Assembly: GCA_050485385.1 (NCBI GenBank)
Contig: JBJHBG010000013.1
Span: 1 to 54,747 of the forward strand
Length of the DNA stretch: 54,747 nucleotides
Direction of reading: 5' to 3'
Source of the DNA: RECO01 sp050485385
GTDB taxonomy: Bacteria; Pseudomonadota; Alphaproteobacteria; Geminicoccales; Geminicoccaceae
Each line of letters opens with the position of its first letter. Position 1 is the first letter of the stretch. The position numbers and the translations under genes were made by a program. Shown one piece after another: positions 8,668 to 17,615 of the stretch. The notes under the pieces were generated by a model. The model had not been told where the DNA came from and did not search any database. It saw only the letters and a program-made list of their open reading frames with translations.

Positions 8668-9133
8668 GCCCCGACCTCGGCCCGAACGGCGTCCTGCAGC
8701 GGCGCCCACAGAGCCGGCGGCAGGGCCGGAACCAGGGACGTCAGATCGCCGGCGGGCGGTGCCTCGGTCGCCTGCCAACCGCCGGTGTAGGCGGCCAACG
8801 CGTCGAGCTGCGCGCGCTCGGCCGCCAGTTCCACGTCCTGCACCCGACGCTTCAGCGCCGCCGCGTCGGCTGCGGAGACGCCCATCGCGGGTGCCGCGTC
8901 GAGCAGGCAGCGGCGGACGCCGCGCAGGCCGCCGACGACGTCGCGCTGCCAAACGCGGCTGCACTCGCTCAGCACGCACCAGCGTCCGGCGTCGACCGGG
9001 ATGCCGCGCGCCATCAGCCAGGCTCCGGTCAGGAGCACCGGGACGTCGACCCCGTGCACGTCCTGCAATTCCAGGCACAGATCGCGCACCCCCGGCCGTC
9101 CGTAGAGGCGGACGGCGGCGTCCCAGATCGCAC

Positions 9134-9137
<4 letters not shown>
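8664..9137 (-). CDS. TIGR02444 / DUF2390 family protein
   Basis: A 157-aa protein whose N-terminus (SAIWDAAVRLYGRPGVRDLCLELQD) and core DVPVLLTGAWLMARG match the TIGR02444 family, which is alpha-helical and of unknown function. The Ala-rich C-terminus is typical. ATG at 9137 overlaps the pfkA stop (ATGA), and its own stop overlaps the bluB GTG, placing it in the middle of a three-gene coupled chain. Confidence 0.75.
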
Positions 9138-10207
<1,070 letters not shown>

Positions 10208-10315
10208 GCAGGTCCTTTCCTCGCTGGTCGTTCCGCTGGGGTGCGTCCGGCCGCGTTCGTCGAGAGCGTAGGCAGACGCGCCCGACGTGGTATAACGGCT
10301 GCGTATGTCTCGGGC

Positions 10316-10522
10316 ATGGAAGCTTCACCCGTCATGGTCTTCGACACGGAGATCGAGACGCTCAAGGCGGCGCACCGCGCCCTCGACGAGCGCATCAGGC
10401 AACTGGAGACCGAACGCAATGCCGGTCAAATCGAAGTGCAGCGGCTGAAGAAACGCAAGCTGCACCTCCGCGACCGGATCGCGCGGTTGGAGAGCTCCAG
10501 GCTACCCGACATCATCGCCTGA
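10316..10522 (+). CDS. Second DUF465 small coiled-coil protein
   Basis: A 68-aa helical protein (62 aa if the ATG at 10334 is used). The repeating pattern IETLKAAHRALDERIRQLE...VQRLKKRKLHLRDRIARLE matches DUF465. Neither start has a clear ribosome site. It is divergent from pfkA, and a TATAAC element at about 10291 could be its -10. Its end overlaps the diguanylate cyclase gene on the other strand by 21 bp. Confidence 0.72.
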   Translation: MEASPVMVFDTEIETLKAAHRALDERIRQLETERNAGQIEVQRLKKRKLHLRDRIARLESSRLPDIIA

Positions 10523-11200
10523 GCCGCTCGTGGCCGTGGCACGGTTGCGCTGGGCCTTCTGCTCGCGCTTGCAGCGATACATCTCCGCATCCGCCGCCGC
10601 CAGCACCTCCTCCGCGTGCTGACCGGGCGCGAAGGCGTAGGCGCCGTAGGCGAGTGCTATCTCGATCAACACCCCCTCCCAGGCCAACGGCCGCCGCTTG
10701 ACCAACTCCGCAAGGCTGCGCGCCTTCTGGCGCGCCGTCTCGAGGTCCGCCCACATCAAGATCACGCCGAACTCGTCGCCGCCGAGGCGGGCGAAGACGT
10801 CCGAGGCGCGGAGGTTGCGGACCAAGACCTCCGCCACGTGGCGCAGGACGGCGTCACCCGCGGCGTGGCCGTGGCGGTCGTTGACGTGCTTCAGGTCGTT
10901 GAGATCGAAATAGAGCACGCAGCCGGGCGTGCCGTAACGCTCCAGACCGCGGATGGCGCGTGCCAGCTCGCGCATGAACGAGCGGCGGTTGCTGATCGGC
11001 ACCAGCGAGTCCTCGTCGGCCAAGCGCTCCAGTTCCGCCTCGCGCATGCGCCGCCGTTCGATCTCGGCGCTGAGATCGGCGTTGTCGTGCAGGAGCGTGA
11101 CCAGCGCCTTGCGAACCTCGGGGGTGAGCGCGTGCTTCGGGACGCCGGTCAGCGTCACGAGATCGTCGTCGGTGAGCGACCGCTGTAGGTCGTCGCTCAT
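10502..11200 (-). CDS. GGDEF-domain diguanylate cyclase
   Basis: A 232-aa cytosolic protein with a short helical N-terminus (no PAS or membrane segment) and a C-terminal GGDEF domain. The active-site GGDEF is intact at residues 140-144 (RLGGDEFGVIL). RASD at 131-134 is the inhibitory RxxD I-site five residues upstream, so product-inhibited synthesis of c-di-GMP from GTP is predicted. The ATG start at 11200 overlaps the purK stop (ATGA), making it the last gene of csrA-purE-purK. Its location beside csrA and flagellar genes suggests motility control (inference). Confidence 0.85.
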   Translation of the reverse strand: MSDDLQRSLTDDDLVTLTGVPKHALTPEVRKALVTLLHDNADLSAEIERRRMREAELERLADEDSLVPISNRRSFMRELARAIRGLERYGTPGCVLYFDLNDLKHVNDRHGHAAGDAVLRHVAEVLVRNLRASDVFARLGGDEFGVILMWADLETARQKARSLAELVKRRPLAWEGVLIEIALAYGAYAFAPGQHAEEVLAAADAEMYRCKREQKAQRNRATATSGSGDDVG

Positions 11201-12270
11201 CCGACCCCATTCCGGTCCACGAGGGTGACGTGTCCCATCTTCCGCCCTGCCCGTATCTCGGCCTTGCCGTAAAGGTGCAGGTGCGCGTGCGACTCCGCAA
11301 GCCAAGAGGCCCAATCGGCGCCGTCGGCCCCCAAAAGATTCACCATGCGCGCGCGCGCGGTCGCATGCGCGGGCGCGAGCGGCCAGTCGCAGACCGCGCG
11401 CACGGCCTGCTCGAACTGGTCCACGGTGCAGGCATCGAGGGTCCAGTGGCCCGAGTTGTGCGGGCGCGGCGCGAATTCGTTGACGAGCAGTTCGCCGTCC
11501 GTCGTCTCGAACAGCTCGACCGCAAGGAGCCCCTCGAGCCGCAGTCCCTCGGCGACGGTCCCGGCCAGTTCGACACCGGCCGCCGTCAGCGCCGGGCTTG
11601 CCGCCGCCGGCGCCAGGGTCTCGCGCAGGATGCCGTCGTCATGGCGGTTCTCGACCAAGGGAAAGGTTGCGACCTGCCCGCTCGGCCGCCGTGCCACCAA
11701 CACCGACAACTCCCGCGTGAACGCAACCTCGCTTTCGACCACGCAGGGTACGCCGCCCATCGCCCGCCACGCGGCGTCGGCCTCGTCGGCGGCGAGGATC
11801 CGCGTCTGGCCCTTGCCGTCGTAGCCGAGGCGCCGCGTCTTGATCCGCGCGGGAAAGCGCAGGCCGTCGAGCGCCGCTCCGTCCGCCGTGCCCGCATAGG
11901 CGACGAACGGGGCGGTGCGCAGGCCGAGCGAAGCGGCGAAACGCTTCTCCCGCAAACGATCCTGGGCAACCGCCAGCACCCCCGCACCCGGCCGAACCGG
12001 AACCCGCGCCGCCAGCCGTTCGACGCTCCACGCCGGCACGTTCTCGAACTCGAGCGTGACCAGGTCGACGGCGGCGGCGAACGCGTCGAGCGCTCGGGCG
12101 TCGTCGAACGGCGCGAGCGTGCGGCGCGACGTCACCTGAACCGCCGGCTCGTCATCCGCCTGGGCGAAGACGTGGACGTGGAGGCCCAGGCGATGCGCGG
12201 CCATGGCGAGCATGCGGCCGAGCTGACCGCCGCCGAGGATGCCCAAGGTGGCGCCGGGTTCGAGGATCAC
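11197..12270 (-). CDS. purK: N5-carboxyaminoimidazole ribonucleotide synthase PurK
   Basis: A 357-aa ATP-grasp enzyme of purine synthesis converting AIR plus bicarbonate and ATP to N5-CAIR. Seen: N-terminal TLGILGGGQLGRMLAMAAHRLG, ATP-grasp segments KTRRLGYDGKGQ and VEVELFETTDGELLVNE-like region, and EFAPRPHNSGHWTLDAC. The GTG start at 12270 overlaps the purE stop by 4 bp (GTGA). Length is normal. It follows csrA-purE and precedes the GGDEF gene. Confidence 0.9.
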   Translation of the reverse strand: MILEPGATLGILGGGQLGRMLAMAAHRLGLHVHVFAQADDEPAVQVTSRRTLAPFDDARALDAFAAAVDLVTLEFENVPAWSVERLAARVPVRPGAGVLAVAQDRLREKRFAASLGLRTAPFVAYAGTADGAALDGLRFPARIKTRRLGYDGKGQTRILAADEADAAWRAMGGVPCVVESEVAFTRELSVLVARRPSGQVATFPLVENRHDDGILRETLAPAAASPALTAAGVELAGTVAEGLRLEGLLAVELFETTDGELLVNEFAPRPHNSGHWTLDACTVDQFEQAVRAVCDWPLAPAHATARARMVNLLGADGADWASWLAESHAHLHLYGKAEIRAGRKMGHVTLVDRNGVG

Positions 12271-12755
12271 GCCTCGGTCTCGTCCGCAGGCGCTTCCGGG
12301 ACGGCTGCCGTCTGCGCCGCCCGCCAGGCGCGGAGCCGCGCCGCCAGGGCCGGATCGGCCAGCGCCAGGATCGCGGCTGCCTGCAACCCGGCGTTCACCG
12401 CGCCGGCGCGGCCGATGGCGAAGGTGCCGACGGGGACGCCCGCGGGCATCTGCACGATGGAGTAGAGGCTGTCGACACCGCTCAGGCTCTCGCTGCGCAC
12501 CGGCACACCGAGAACCGGCAGCGTCGTCAACGAGGCGATCATCCCCGGCAGGTGCGCCGCTCCGCCGGCACCGGCCACGATGACCTGGATACCCTCGTCG
12601 ATCGCTCCCTTGGCGAACGCGTAGAGCCGCTCCGGCGTGCGGTGCGCAGAGACCACGCGGCACAGATGCGGCACCTCGAGCTCGCGCAGCACGTCCGCAG
12701 CGTGACGCAGGCACGGCCAGTCCGAGCGGCTGCCCATGACCACGGCGACGCGCAC
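12267..12755 (-). CDS. purE: N5-CAIR mutase PurE (class I)
   Basis: A 162-aa enzyme that isomerises N5-CAIR to CAIR, the next step after PurK. Motifs: GSRSDW (substrate loop), VVSAHRTPERL, and VIVAGAGGAAHLPGMIAS, as in class I bacterial PurE. It starts with GTG two bases after the csrA stop codon, and its stop overlaps the purK start. The C-terminus carries a short Ala/Glu-rich tail. Confidence 0.92.
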   Translation of the reverse strand: MRVAVVMGSRSDWPCLRHAADVLRELEVPHLCRVVSAHRTPERLYAFAKGAIDEGIQVIVAGAGGAAHLPGMIASLTTLPVLGVPVRSESLSGVDSLYSIVQMPAGVPVGTFAIGRAGAVNAGLQAAAILALADPALAARLRAWRAAQTAAVPEAPADETEA

Positions 12756-12757
12756 GC

Positions 12758-13021
12758 TCAGCGCTTCCCCTCCGGTTGGGGCGGTTCGCCGTTGCCCTCG
12801 TCTTCACCCTCGGCGGGCCCGCCACGCAACGCACGGGCGCCTTCGGCCGCCGCCAGGTTGGCCTCGCGCACCTGCACGAAGACCTCCTCGCGCAAGACCG
12901 AGGCGTGGCTCGGGAACACGAAACCGAGCTTCACCGTCTTGCCGCGCAACTCGACGACCCGGACTTCGATGTCGTGGTTGATGACCACGGCCTCGCCGAC
13001 TTTCCGCGTCAGGTACAGCAT
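12758..13021 (-). CDS. csrA: Carbon storage regulator CsrA with C-terminal extension
   Basis: An 87-aa RNA-binding post-transcriptional regulator. The core MLYLTRKVGEAVVINHDIEV...RGKTVKLGFVFP...REEVFVQVREAN fits CsrA/RsmA, although family proteins usually have GIxAP where this has GFVFPSHASV. About 25 extra C-terminal residues are Gly/Glu/Pro-rich and acidic. The start at 13021 gives the canonical MLYL beginning; a GGAAG lies about 12 nt upstream. It is divergent from flgB across 88 bp that contain a CtrA-like site, and is the first gene of an operon with purE, purK and a diguanylate cyclase. CsrA near flagellar genes fits control of flagellar mRNAs. Confidence 0.85.
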   Translation of the reverse strand: MLYLTRKVGEAVVINHDIEVRVVELRGKTVKLGFVFPSHASVLREEVFVQVREANLAAAEGARALRGGPAEGEDEGNGEPPQPEGKR

Positions 13022-13044
13022 GGGGGGCGATAACTTCCTTGGAG

Positions 13045-13061
13045 TTAGGAGGTTGTTAACC
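13045..13061. promoter_or_regulatory. CtrA-like binding site between csrA and flgB
   Basis: TTAG at 13045-13048, seven bases, then TTAACC at 13056-13061. The alphaproteobacterial CtrA consensus is TTAA-N7-TTAA(C), so this is one mismatch off. It lies in the divergent csrA/flgB intergenic region, 49 bp before flgB. Control of class II flagellar operons by CtrA is well established in the class; binding here is inference. Confidence 0.55.
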
Positions 13062-13109
13062 CTGTTGCGACTAGCCTGCAACCGGTGGCGATGGGCCAGG
13101 AGGACGACG

Positions 13110-13508
13110 ATGCTGGAGCGCTTGGGGCTGTTCGATCTGGCGAGCCGGCGGCTCGACTATCTCGAGCAACGGCACGTGGTGATCGCCCGCAACATCGCCA
13201 ATGCCGACACGCCGGGCTTTCGCCCGTCGGACGTGCGCGAGCCGGATTTCGGCGCCATGGTTCGCGGCCGAGGCCCCGGCAACGTCGCGCTCGCGACCTC
13301 CCACGCCGGACACCTCCGAAGCTCCACCGCCCAAGGCCCGGGCCGGCTGATCCGTCCGCCGCACGAGGTCTTGCCCTCCGGCAACGCCGTGAGCCTGGAG
13401 GAAGAGGCCGGAAAACTGCGCGAAACCGCCGGCCAGCACGGCAAGATCACCGCCCTCTACGGCAAGTATGTCGGCTTTCTCAAGATGGCGGTCGGCGCGC
13501 AGGGTTGA
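13110..13508 (+). CDS. flgB: Flagellar basal-body rod protein FlgB
   Basis: A 132-aa proximal rod subunit. The N-terminal rod motif (YLEQRHVVIARNIANADTPG followed by FRPSDV) and the C-terminal helical ending with KITALYGKYVGFLKMAVGAQG match FlgB. ATG at 13110 follows AGGAGG by about 7 nt. First gene of an operon continuing flgC-fliE-fliQ-fliR-flhB; probably driven by the CtrA-like site upstream. Confidence 0.92.
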   Translation: MLERLGLFDLASRRLDYLEQRHVVIARNIANADTPGFRPSDVREPDFGAMVRGRGPGNVALATSHAGHLRSSTAQGPGRLIRPPHEVLPSGNAVSLEEEAGKLRETAGQHGKITALYGKYVGFLKMAVGAQG

Positions 13509-13540
13509 CGCGCCGCAGCCGAGCGAAAGGACGCTTCCGC

Positions 13541-13948
13541 ATGAAACTCGAAGACAGCGTTGCGATCGCCAGCGCCGGCATGAAGGTGCAGGGCGTACGA
13601 GTGCGCCTCGCCGCGGAGAACCTCGCCAACGCCTCCTCGACCGCGAACGAGCCCGGAGGCGAGCCCTACCGGCGCAAGACCGTCAGCTTCGGCGAGCGGC
13701 TGGACCGCGAGCGCGGCCTGCGCCTGGTCGACGTGCAGCGCTACGGCGTCGATCGCGGCGACTTCGAACGCCGCTTCGATCCCACCCATCCCGCCGCCGA
13801 CGGGGCCGGCTACGTCCTGTTGCCGAACGTCAGCCCCCTGATCGAGCTGATGGACATGCGCGAGGCGCAGCGGACCTACGAGGCCAACCTCAACGCCATC
13901 TCGCTCACCCGCAACCTCGTCCGCCAGACGCTGGACCTGTTGCGCTGA
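13541..13948 (+). CDS. flgC: Flagellar basal-body rod protein FlgC
   Basis: A 135-aa proximal rod subunit. Visible: N-terminal ASAGMKVQGVRVRLAAENLANASS (rod motif), EPYRRKTVSF, and the C-terminal VSPLIELMDMREAQRTYEAN...NAISLTRNLVRQTLDLLR that matches FlgC. It follows flgB by 32 bp with GAAAGG upstream of the ATG. Exported by the flagellar type III system encoded immediately downstream. Confidence 0.93.
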   Translation: MKLEDSVAIASAGMKVQGVRVRLAAENLANASSTANEPGGEPYRRKTVSFGERLDRERGLRLVDVQRYGVDRGDFERRFDPTHPAADGAGYVLLPNVSPLIELMDMREAQRTYEANLNAISLTRNLVRQTLDLLR

Positions 13949-13967
13949 GCCTCGGGAGCGCCCGCCG

Positions 13968-14279
13968 ATGACCACCATCGATCCGCTTGCCGCGCGCCTC
14001 GCGCAACTGGTGAAGGCGGGTGCCGGCCAGGGCGCCGCCAACCTCCGGGGCGTCGGTGCCGCGCCGAGCTTCGAGAGCCTGCTCTCGACGGCCATCCGCG
14101 ACACCGTCGCCGTCAACCAAGCGGCCGAGGCGACCTCGGCGCGCGGCATCACCGGCGACGCCTCGGTGCGCGAGGTGGTGGAGGCGGTGACCGCTGCCGA
14201 GGTCACCCTGCAGACGGCGACCGCCGTGCGCGACCGCGTGATCGCCGCCTATCAGGACATCATCCGGATGCCGATCTGA
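13968..14279 (+). CDS. fliE: Flagellar hook-basal body protein FliE
   Basis: A 103-aa MS-ring/rod junction protein. The C-terminal half (SFESLLSTAIRDTVAVNQ...VREVVEAVTAAEVTLQTATAVRDRVIAAYQDIIRMPI) is typical FliE, including the conserved final IxRMPI. The N-terminal third is variable. It lies 19 bp after flgC in the operon. Confidence 0.92.
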   Translation: MTTIDPLAARLAQLVKAGAGQGAANLRGVGAAPSFESLLSTAIRDTVAVNQAAEATSARGITGDASVREVVEAVTAAEVTLQTATAVRDRVIAAYQDIIRMPI

Positions 14280-14310
14280 TCCGGCCCGGATCGAGGGGAG
14301 TTCCCGCACC

Positions 14311-14574
14311 ATGGAAGGCACCGTCCTCGACGTCGCCCGCACCGCCGTCTTCGTCTCGCTGAAGGTCGGCGCGCCGGTGATGTTCGTCGCCCTCGGCATC
14401 GGCTTGGTCGTCTCGTTCATCCAGGCGATCACGCAGATCCAGGAACCCACCCTCACCTTCGTGCCCAAGGCGGTGGGCATCATGCTCACCCTGGTCCTCG
14501 CCATGCCCTTCATGCTCGGCACCCTGATCGCCTTCGCGCAGGAACTGTTCGTGCGGATCGGCAGCGGCACGTGA
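14311..14574 (+). CDS. fliQ: Flagellar export apparatus protein FliQ
   Basis: An 87-aa inner-membrane protein with two transmembrane helices (around APVMFVALGIGLVVSFIQAI and AVGIMLTLVLAMPFMLGTLI). The motif QAITQIQEPTLTFVPK between the helices is diagnostic of FliQ, a gate subunit of the flagellar type III secretion channel. Its stop overlaps the fliR GTG by 4 bp. Confidence 0.93.
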   Translation: MEGTVLDVARTAVFVSLKVGAPVMFVALGIGLVVSFIQAITQIQEPTLTFVPKAVGIMLTLVLAMPFMLGTLIAFAQELFVRIGSGT

Positions 14575-15326
14575 CCATCGTCCTCGCCGACGAGTTGGCG
14601 TTGCTGGCGCTGGTGTTCGCGCGCGTCGGCGCGGCGGTGATGATCCTGCCGATCTTCGGCGAGAGCTACGTCCTTTCCCGCGCGCGTCTGATGCTCGCCC
14701 TCGCCCTCTCGGTCCTGCTCGCGCCGGTCCTGGCGCCCACCCTGCCGGCCGTGCCGTCGATCGACGCGGCCTTCGCCGGAAGGGTCGGCGTCGAGGTGGT
14801 GCACGGGCTCTTTCTCGGCAGCTTCGTGCGGTTGGCCGTGGTCGCCCTCTCCATCGCCGGCGGTGCGGTCGCCATGCAGATGGGCTTCGCCGCCGCCAAC
14901 TTCTTCAACCCGGCCGAGGCCCAGCAGAGTTCGGTCACGGGCAACCTGTTCAGCATTGCGGGCTTTGCCGGCCTGCTCGCGGTCGACGGCCACCACATGA
15001 TGCTGCGGGGGCTCGTCGCCAGCTACGAGGCGCTGCCGCCCTCCGGCGGGCTGCAGGCGGCGGACATGGCGGCCGCGATGGCACGCGGCAGTGCCGACGC
15101 CGTGGCGCTCGGTCTCCAAATGGCGCTGCCGATGACGGCGGCTGCGGTCGTGCTCTACGCACTCCTTGGCATGATGAACCGTCTCGTGCCGACGCTCCAG
15201 GTCATCTTCGTGGCCTTGCCGGCACAGATCCTCCTGGGCCTCGGCATCCTCGGGCTGACGGTGGCGGGCATCGTCCAGCTCTTCGTCGCCTTCGTCTTCG
15301 ACCTCAACGCGCTGCTGGGGGCCTAG
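14571..15326 (+). CDS. fliR: Flagellar export apparatus protein FliR
   Basis: A 251-aa multi-pass inner-membrane protein of the flagellar export gate. Seen: ALVFARVGAAVMILPIFGE near the N-terminus, several hydrophobic helices, EVVHGLFLGSFVRL, and ALPMTAAAVVLYALLGMMNRLVPTLQ-type conserved region before the last helices. The GTG start overlaps the fliQ stop (GTGA), and flhB follows after 3 bp. Confidence 0.92.
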   Translation: MTIVLADELALLALVFARVGAAVMILPIFGESYVLSRARLMLALALSVLLAPVLAPTLPAVPSIDAAFAGRVGVEVVHGLFLGSFVRLAVVALSIAGGAVAMQMGFAAANFFNPAEAQQSSVTGNLFSIAGFAGLLAVDGHHMMLRGLVASYEALPPSGGLQAADMAAAMARGSADAVALGLQMALPMTAAAVVLYALLGMMNRLVPTLQVIFVALPAQILLGLGILGLTVAGIVQLFVAFVFDLNALLGA

Positions 15327-15329
15327 ACG

Positions 15330-16409
15330 ATGAGCGAAGAGCCGGAGAAGAGCGACAAGACAGAAGAACCGACACCAAAACGCCTCGAGGACGCGCAGCG
15401 CGACGGCCAGGTCGCGACCTCGCGCGACGTGACCAGTCTGCTGCTGCTCGGGGTCGGCGTCCTCATGATCTCGCCCTTGGGCGCCGGCCTGTTCGGTGGC
15501 TTGGTGCGGCCGCTGCGCAGTTTTCTCGAACGCCCGCACCTGTTCGCCGGCGACGCGGAAGCGCTGGCCGAGGTGCTGGTCGCCGCCGGCCTCGCCGTGA
15601 TGCTGGTGCTGGCTTTGCCACTCGCCCTCTGCATGGCTGCGGCGATCCTCTCCAACGTGCTCCAGCACGGCCTGGTCTGGAGCCTCAAGCCGGTCACGCC
15701 GAAGATCAACCGGATCTCGCCGATGGCGGGGCTGAAGCGGCTGTTCGCGCCGAAGTCGCTGGCGGAGTTCGTCAAGAACGTGGCCAAGGTGTCGCTGGTG
15801 GGCGGTGCCGCGTGGCTGGCGCTGCGGCCGGTGACGATGGAGTTCGTCGGCGCCATGCACGTGCCCATGCCGGACGTCCTGGCGCTCGTCCAGAACTGGC
15901 TCTTGCGCGCGACGGGAGCGGCGCTGCTGGTGGTCGCGGCCATCGCCATCGCCGACTTCATGCTGCAGCAGCACAGCCACCTCCAGCAGCTCAAGATGAC
16001 CCGCCGGCAGGTGAAGGACGAGGCCAAGCAGACCGACGGCGATCCGCACGTGAAGGCGAAGATCCGCCAGCTCCGCATGGAGCGGGCGCGGCACCGCATG
16101 ATGGCGGCGGTGCCGGAGGCGACCGTGGTGATCACCAACCCGACGCATTTCGCGGTGGCGTTGCGCTACGACCAGAGCCGGATGAACGCCCCCGAGGTCG
16201 TCGCCAAGGGTACCGACGCAGTCGCATTCCGCATTCGTGCGCTCGCCCGCGACCATGAAGTGCCGATCATCGAGAACAAGCCTCTGGCGCGCGCCCTGTT
16301 CGCCGACGTCGAGCTGGGCCAGACGATCCCGCAGACGCACTTCGAGGCGGTGGCCGAGGTGATCGGGTTCGTCATGCGACAGCGGTCGGGAGGTGGCCCC
16401 GGTCTCTGA
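15330..16409 (+). CDS. flhB: Flagellar export switch protein FlhB
   Basis: A 359-aa export-gate protein that switches substrate class from hook to filament. N-terminal EEPTPKRLEDAQRDGQVATS, four membrane segments, then the cytosolic domain with KMTRRQVKDEAKQTDGDP and the self-cleavage motif NPTH near residue 270, followed by FAVALRYD. It ends LGQTIPQTHFEAVAEVIGFVM as usual. Starts 3 bp after fliR, the last flagellar gene of the run. Confidence 0.95.
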   Translation: MSEEPEKSDKTEEPTPKRLEDAQRDGQVATSRDVTSLLLLGVGVLMISPLGAGLFGGLVRPLRSFLERPHLFAGDAEALAEVLVAAGLAVMLVLALPLALCMAAAILSNVLQHGLVWSLKPVTPKINRISPMAGLKRLFAPKSLAEFVKNVAKVSLVGGAAWLALRPVTMEFVGAMHVPMPDVLALVQNWLLRATGAALLVVAAIAIADFMLQQHSHLQQLKMTRRQVKDEAKQTDGDPHVKAKIRQLRMERARHRMMAAVPEATVVITNPTHFAVALRYDQSRMNAPEVVAKGTDAVAFRIRALARDHEVPIIENKPLARALFADVELGQTIPQTHFEAVAEVIGFVMRQRSGGGPGL

Positions 16410-16431
16410 GCCGGCAGCATCGGCCGCAGCG

Positions 16432-16447
16432 CTAACCCCTTGTTAAC
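16432..16447. promoter_or_regulatory. Second CtrA-like site, upstream of LapG-like gene
   Basis: CTAA at 16432-16435, seven bases, then TTAAC at 16443-16447; one mismatch from TTAA-N7-TTAAC. It lies 51 bp before the predicted start of the transglutaminase-like protease and just after flhB. TTAA tetramers are rare in this GC-rich sequence, which makes two spaced matches flanking the flagellar operon noteworthy. Confidence 0.45.
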
Positions 16448-16497
16448 GGTTGGCGCCGACACTGGACATTCGTCCTCGTTTCCCGGAGTTCGTGCCG

Positions 16498-17169
16498 GTG
16501 TCGTATCCGTTCGTCCAGCGGCTCGCCGCTCTCGTTCTCGTCCTCGTCGCCGCCGCGGCACCCGCCGTCGCGTCGATGCCGTTCGCCCCCAATGTCCGCG
16601 TGCTCCCGGACGAGGTGCGGCTGCCGCGCTGGGAGGCGGCCCTCGCCCGCACCCAGGCCGAGCGACCGCAACTCCGCGCCTGTTTGGAGTCCGCCGAGCA
16701 TTGTGACGCACCCCGCCTTGCCGGCTGGCGGCGGATGATGACCGAGGTGCGCGATGCGGATTGGCAACGGCAGCTCGACGCCGTCAACCGCTTCGTCAAC
16801 ACCGTGCCCTACGTACGCGACATCGACCGCTTCGGTGTCGTCGACTACTGGGCGAGCCCGCTGGAGTTCTTCGCGGGCGGTGGCGATTGCGAGGACTACG
16901 CCATCGCCAAGTACGTAAGCCTGCGCAAGCTGGGCGTACCGGCGGAAGCCATGCGCATCGTCGTCCTGGAGGACCTAGCCCGCGGCATCGCCCACGCGGT
17001 GCTGGCCGTCCACCAGCACGGTAGGGTCTGGGTGCTCGACAACTACGACGACAAGATCCGGGCGATCGACGCCTTGCCGCACTATGCGCCCTACTATGCG
17101 GTGAACGAAAGCCAGCGCTGGCTGCATCGCCTGCCGAACGAGCCAGTTCCCGCGGCACGCACGCGCTGA
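16498..17169 (+). CDS. Secreted transglutaminase-like cysteine protease (BTLCP/LapG-like)
   Basis: A 223-aa protein from the GTG at 16498, which has GGAG 9 nt upstream and directly yields a signal peptide (SYPFVQR, hydrophobic LAALVLVLVAAAAPAVA, then S). The catalytic triad of the bacterial transglutaminase-like cysteine proteinase family is visible: Cys in GGGDCEDYAIAKY, His in GIAHAVLAV, Asp in LDNYDDKI. LapG-type members cleave surface adhesins when c-di-GMP is low. No lapD or adhesin gene is nearby. A longer start at TTG 16450 would bury the signal peptide. Confidence 0.78.
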   Translation: MSYPFVQRLAALVLVLVAAAAPAVASMPFAPNVRVLPDEVRLPRWEAALARTQAERPQLRACLESAEHCDAPRLAGWRRMMTEVRDADWQRQLDAVNRFVNTVPYVRDIDRFGVVDYWASPLEFFAGGGDCEDYAIAKYVSLRKLGVPAEAMRIVVLEDLARGIAHAVLAVHQHGRVWVLDNYDDKIRAIDALPHYAPYYAVNESQRWLHRLPNEPVPAARTR

Positions 17170-17273
17170 CCGCCGGTCCGTCAACTTTGGTGCAGCAGGA
17201 GCGCTCGTGCATTGCATCGGTCGAACCGGAGCGCTCTACTGCGCGTTCCTGCTTGAGCAACGCCACGGACGAC

Positions 17274-17594
17274 ATGATGGACTCGAACCTGAAGATCAGC
17301 TTTCACAACGTACCGCATTCGGACGCCGTGGAGACCGAGATCCGCGAACGCGTGGCCAAGCTGGAGGGCTTCTTCGACCGCATCGTCGGCTGCCGGGTGG
17401 TGGTGGAGGCGCCCGCCAAGAACCAGGAGGGCGCCGCCGCCTCGTTCGCCGTCAAGATCGAGATTGCGGTGCCCGGCCAGGACATCGTGGTCAAGGCCGA
17501 CCCGTCGCCGGACCTGCACGCGGCCCTCGCCCAGAGCTTCGACGTCGCCAAGCGCCGGCTGAAGACGCACGCCGAAAAGCGCCGCGGCGCCTGA
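17274..17594 (+). CDS. hpf: Short ribosome hibernation promoting factor (HPF/RaiA family)
   Basis: A 106-aa S30AE-domain protein that binds the ribosomal decoding site and silences it in stationary phase. Seen: LKISFHNVPHSDAVETEIRERVAKLEGF at the N-terminus, VVVEAPAKNQEG, and PDLHAALAQSFDVAKRRLKTHAEKRRG at the C-terminus. Only the S30AE domain is present; the C-terminal dimerisation domain usual in alphaproteobacterial long HPF is absent. Start chosen at the first of two adjacent ATGs; no strong ribosome site. Confidence 0.8.
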   Translation: MMDSNLKISFHNVPHSDAVETEIRERVAKLEGFFDRIVGCRVVVEAPAKNQEGAAASFAVKIEIAVPGQDIVVKADPSPDLHAALAQSFDVAKRRLKTHAEKRRGA

Positions 17595-17615
17595 CGCCGG
17601 CCGCACCCGCCAGCA

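Noticed and set aside
13905..16340. Long minus-strand open frame across the flagellar genes
   Set aside because: Antisense artefact of high GC; His/Arg-rich with no recognisable domain.
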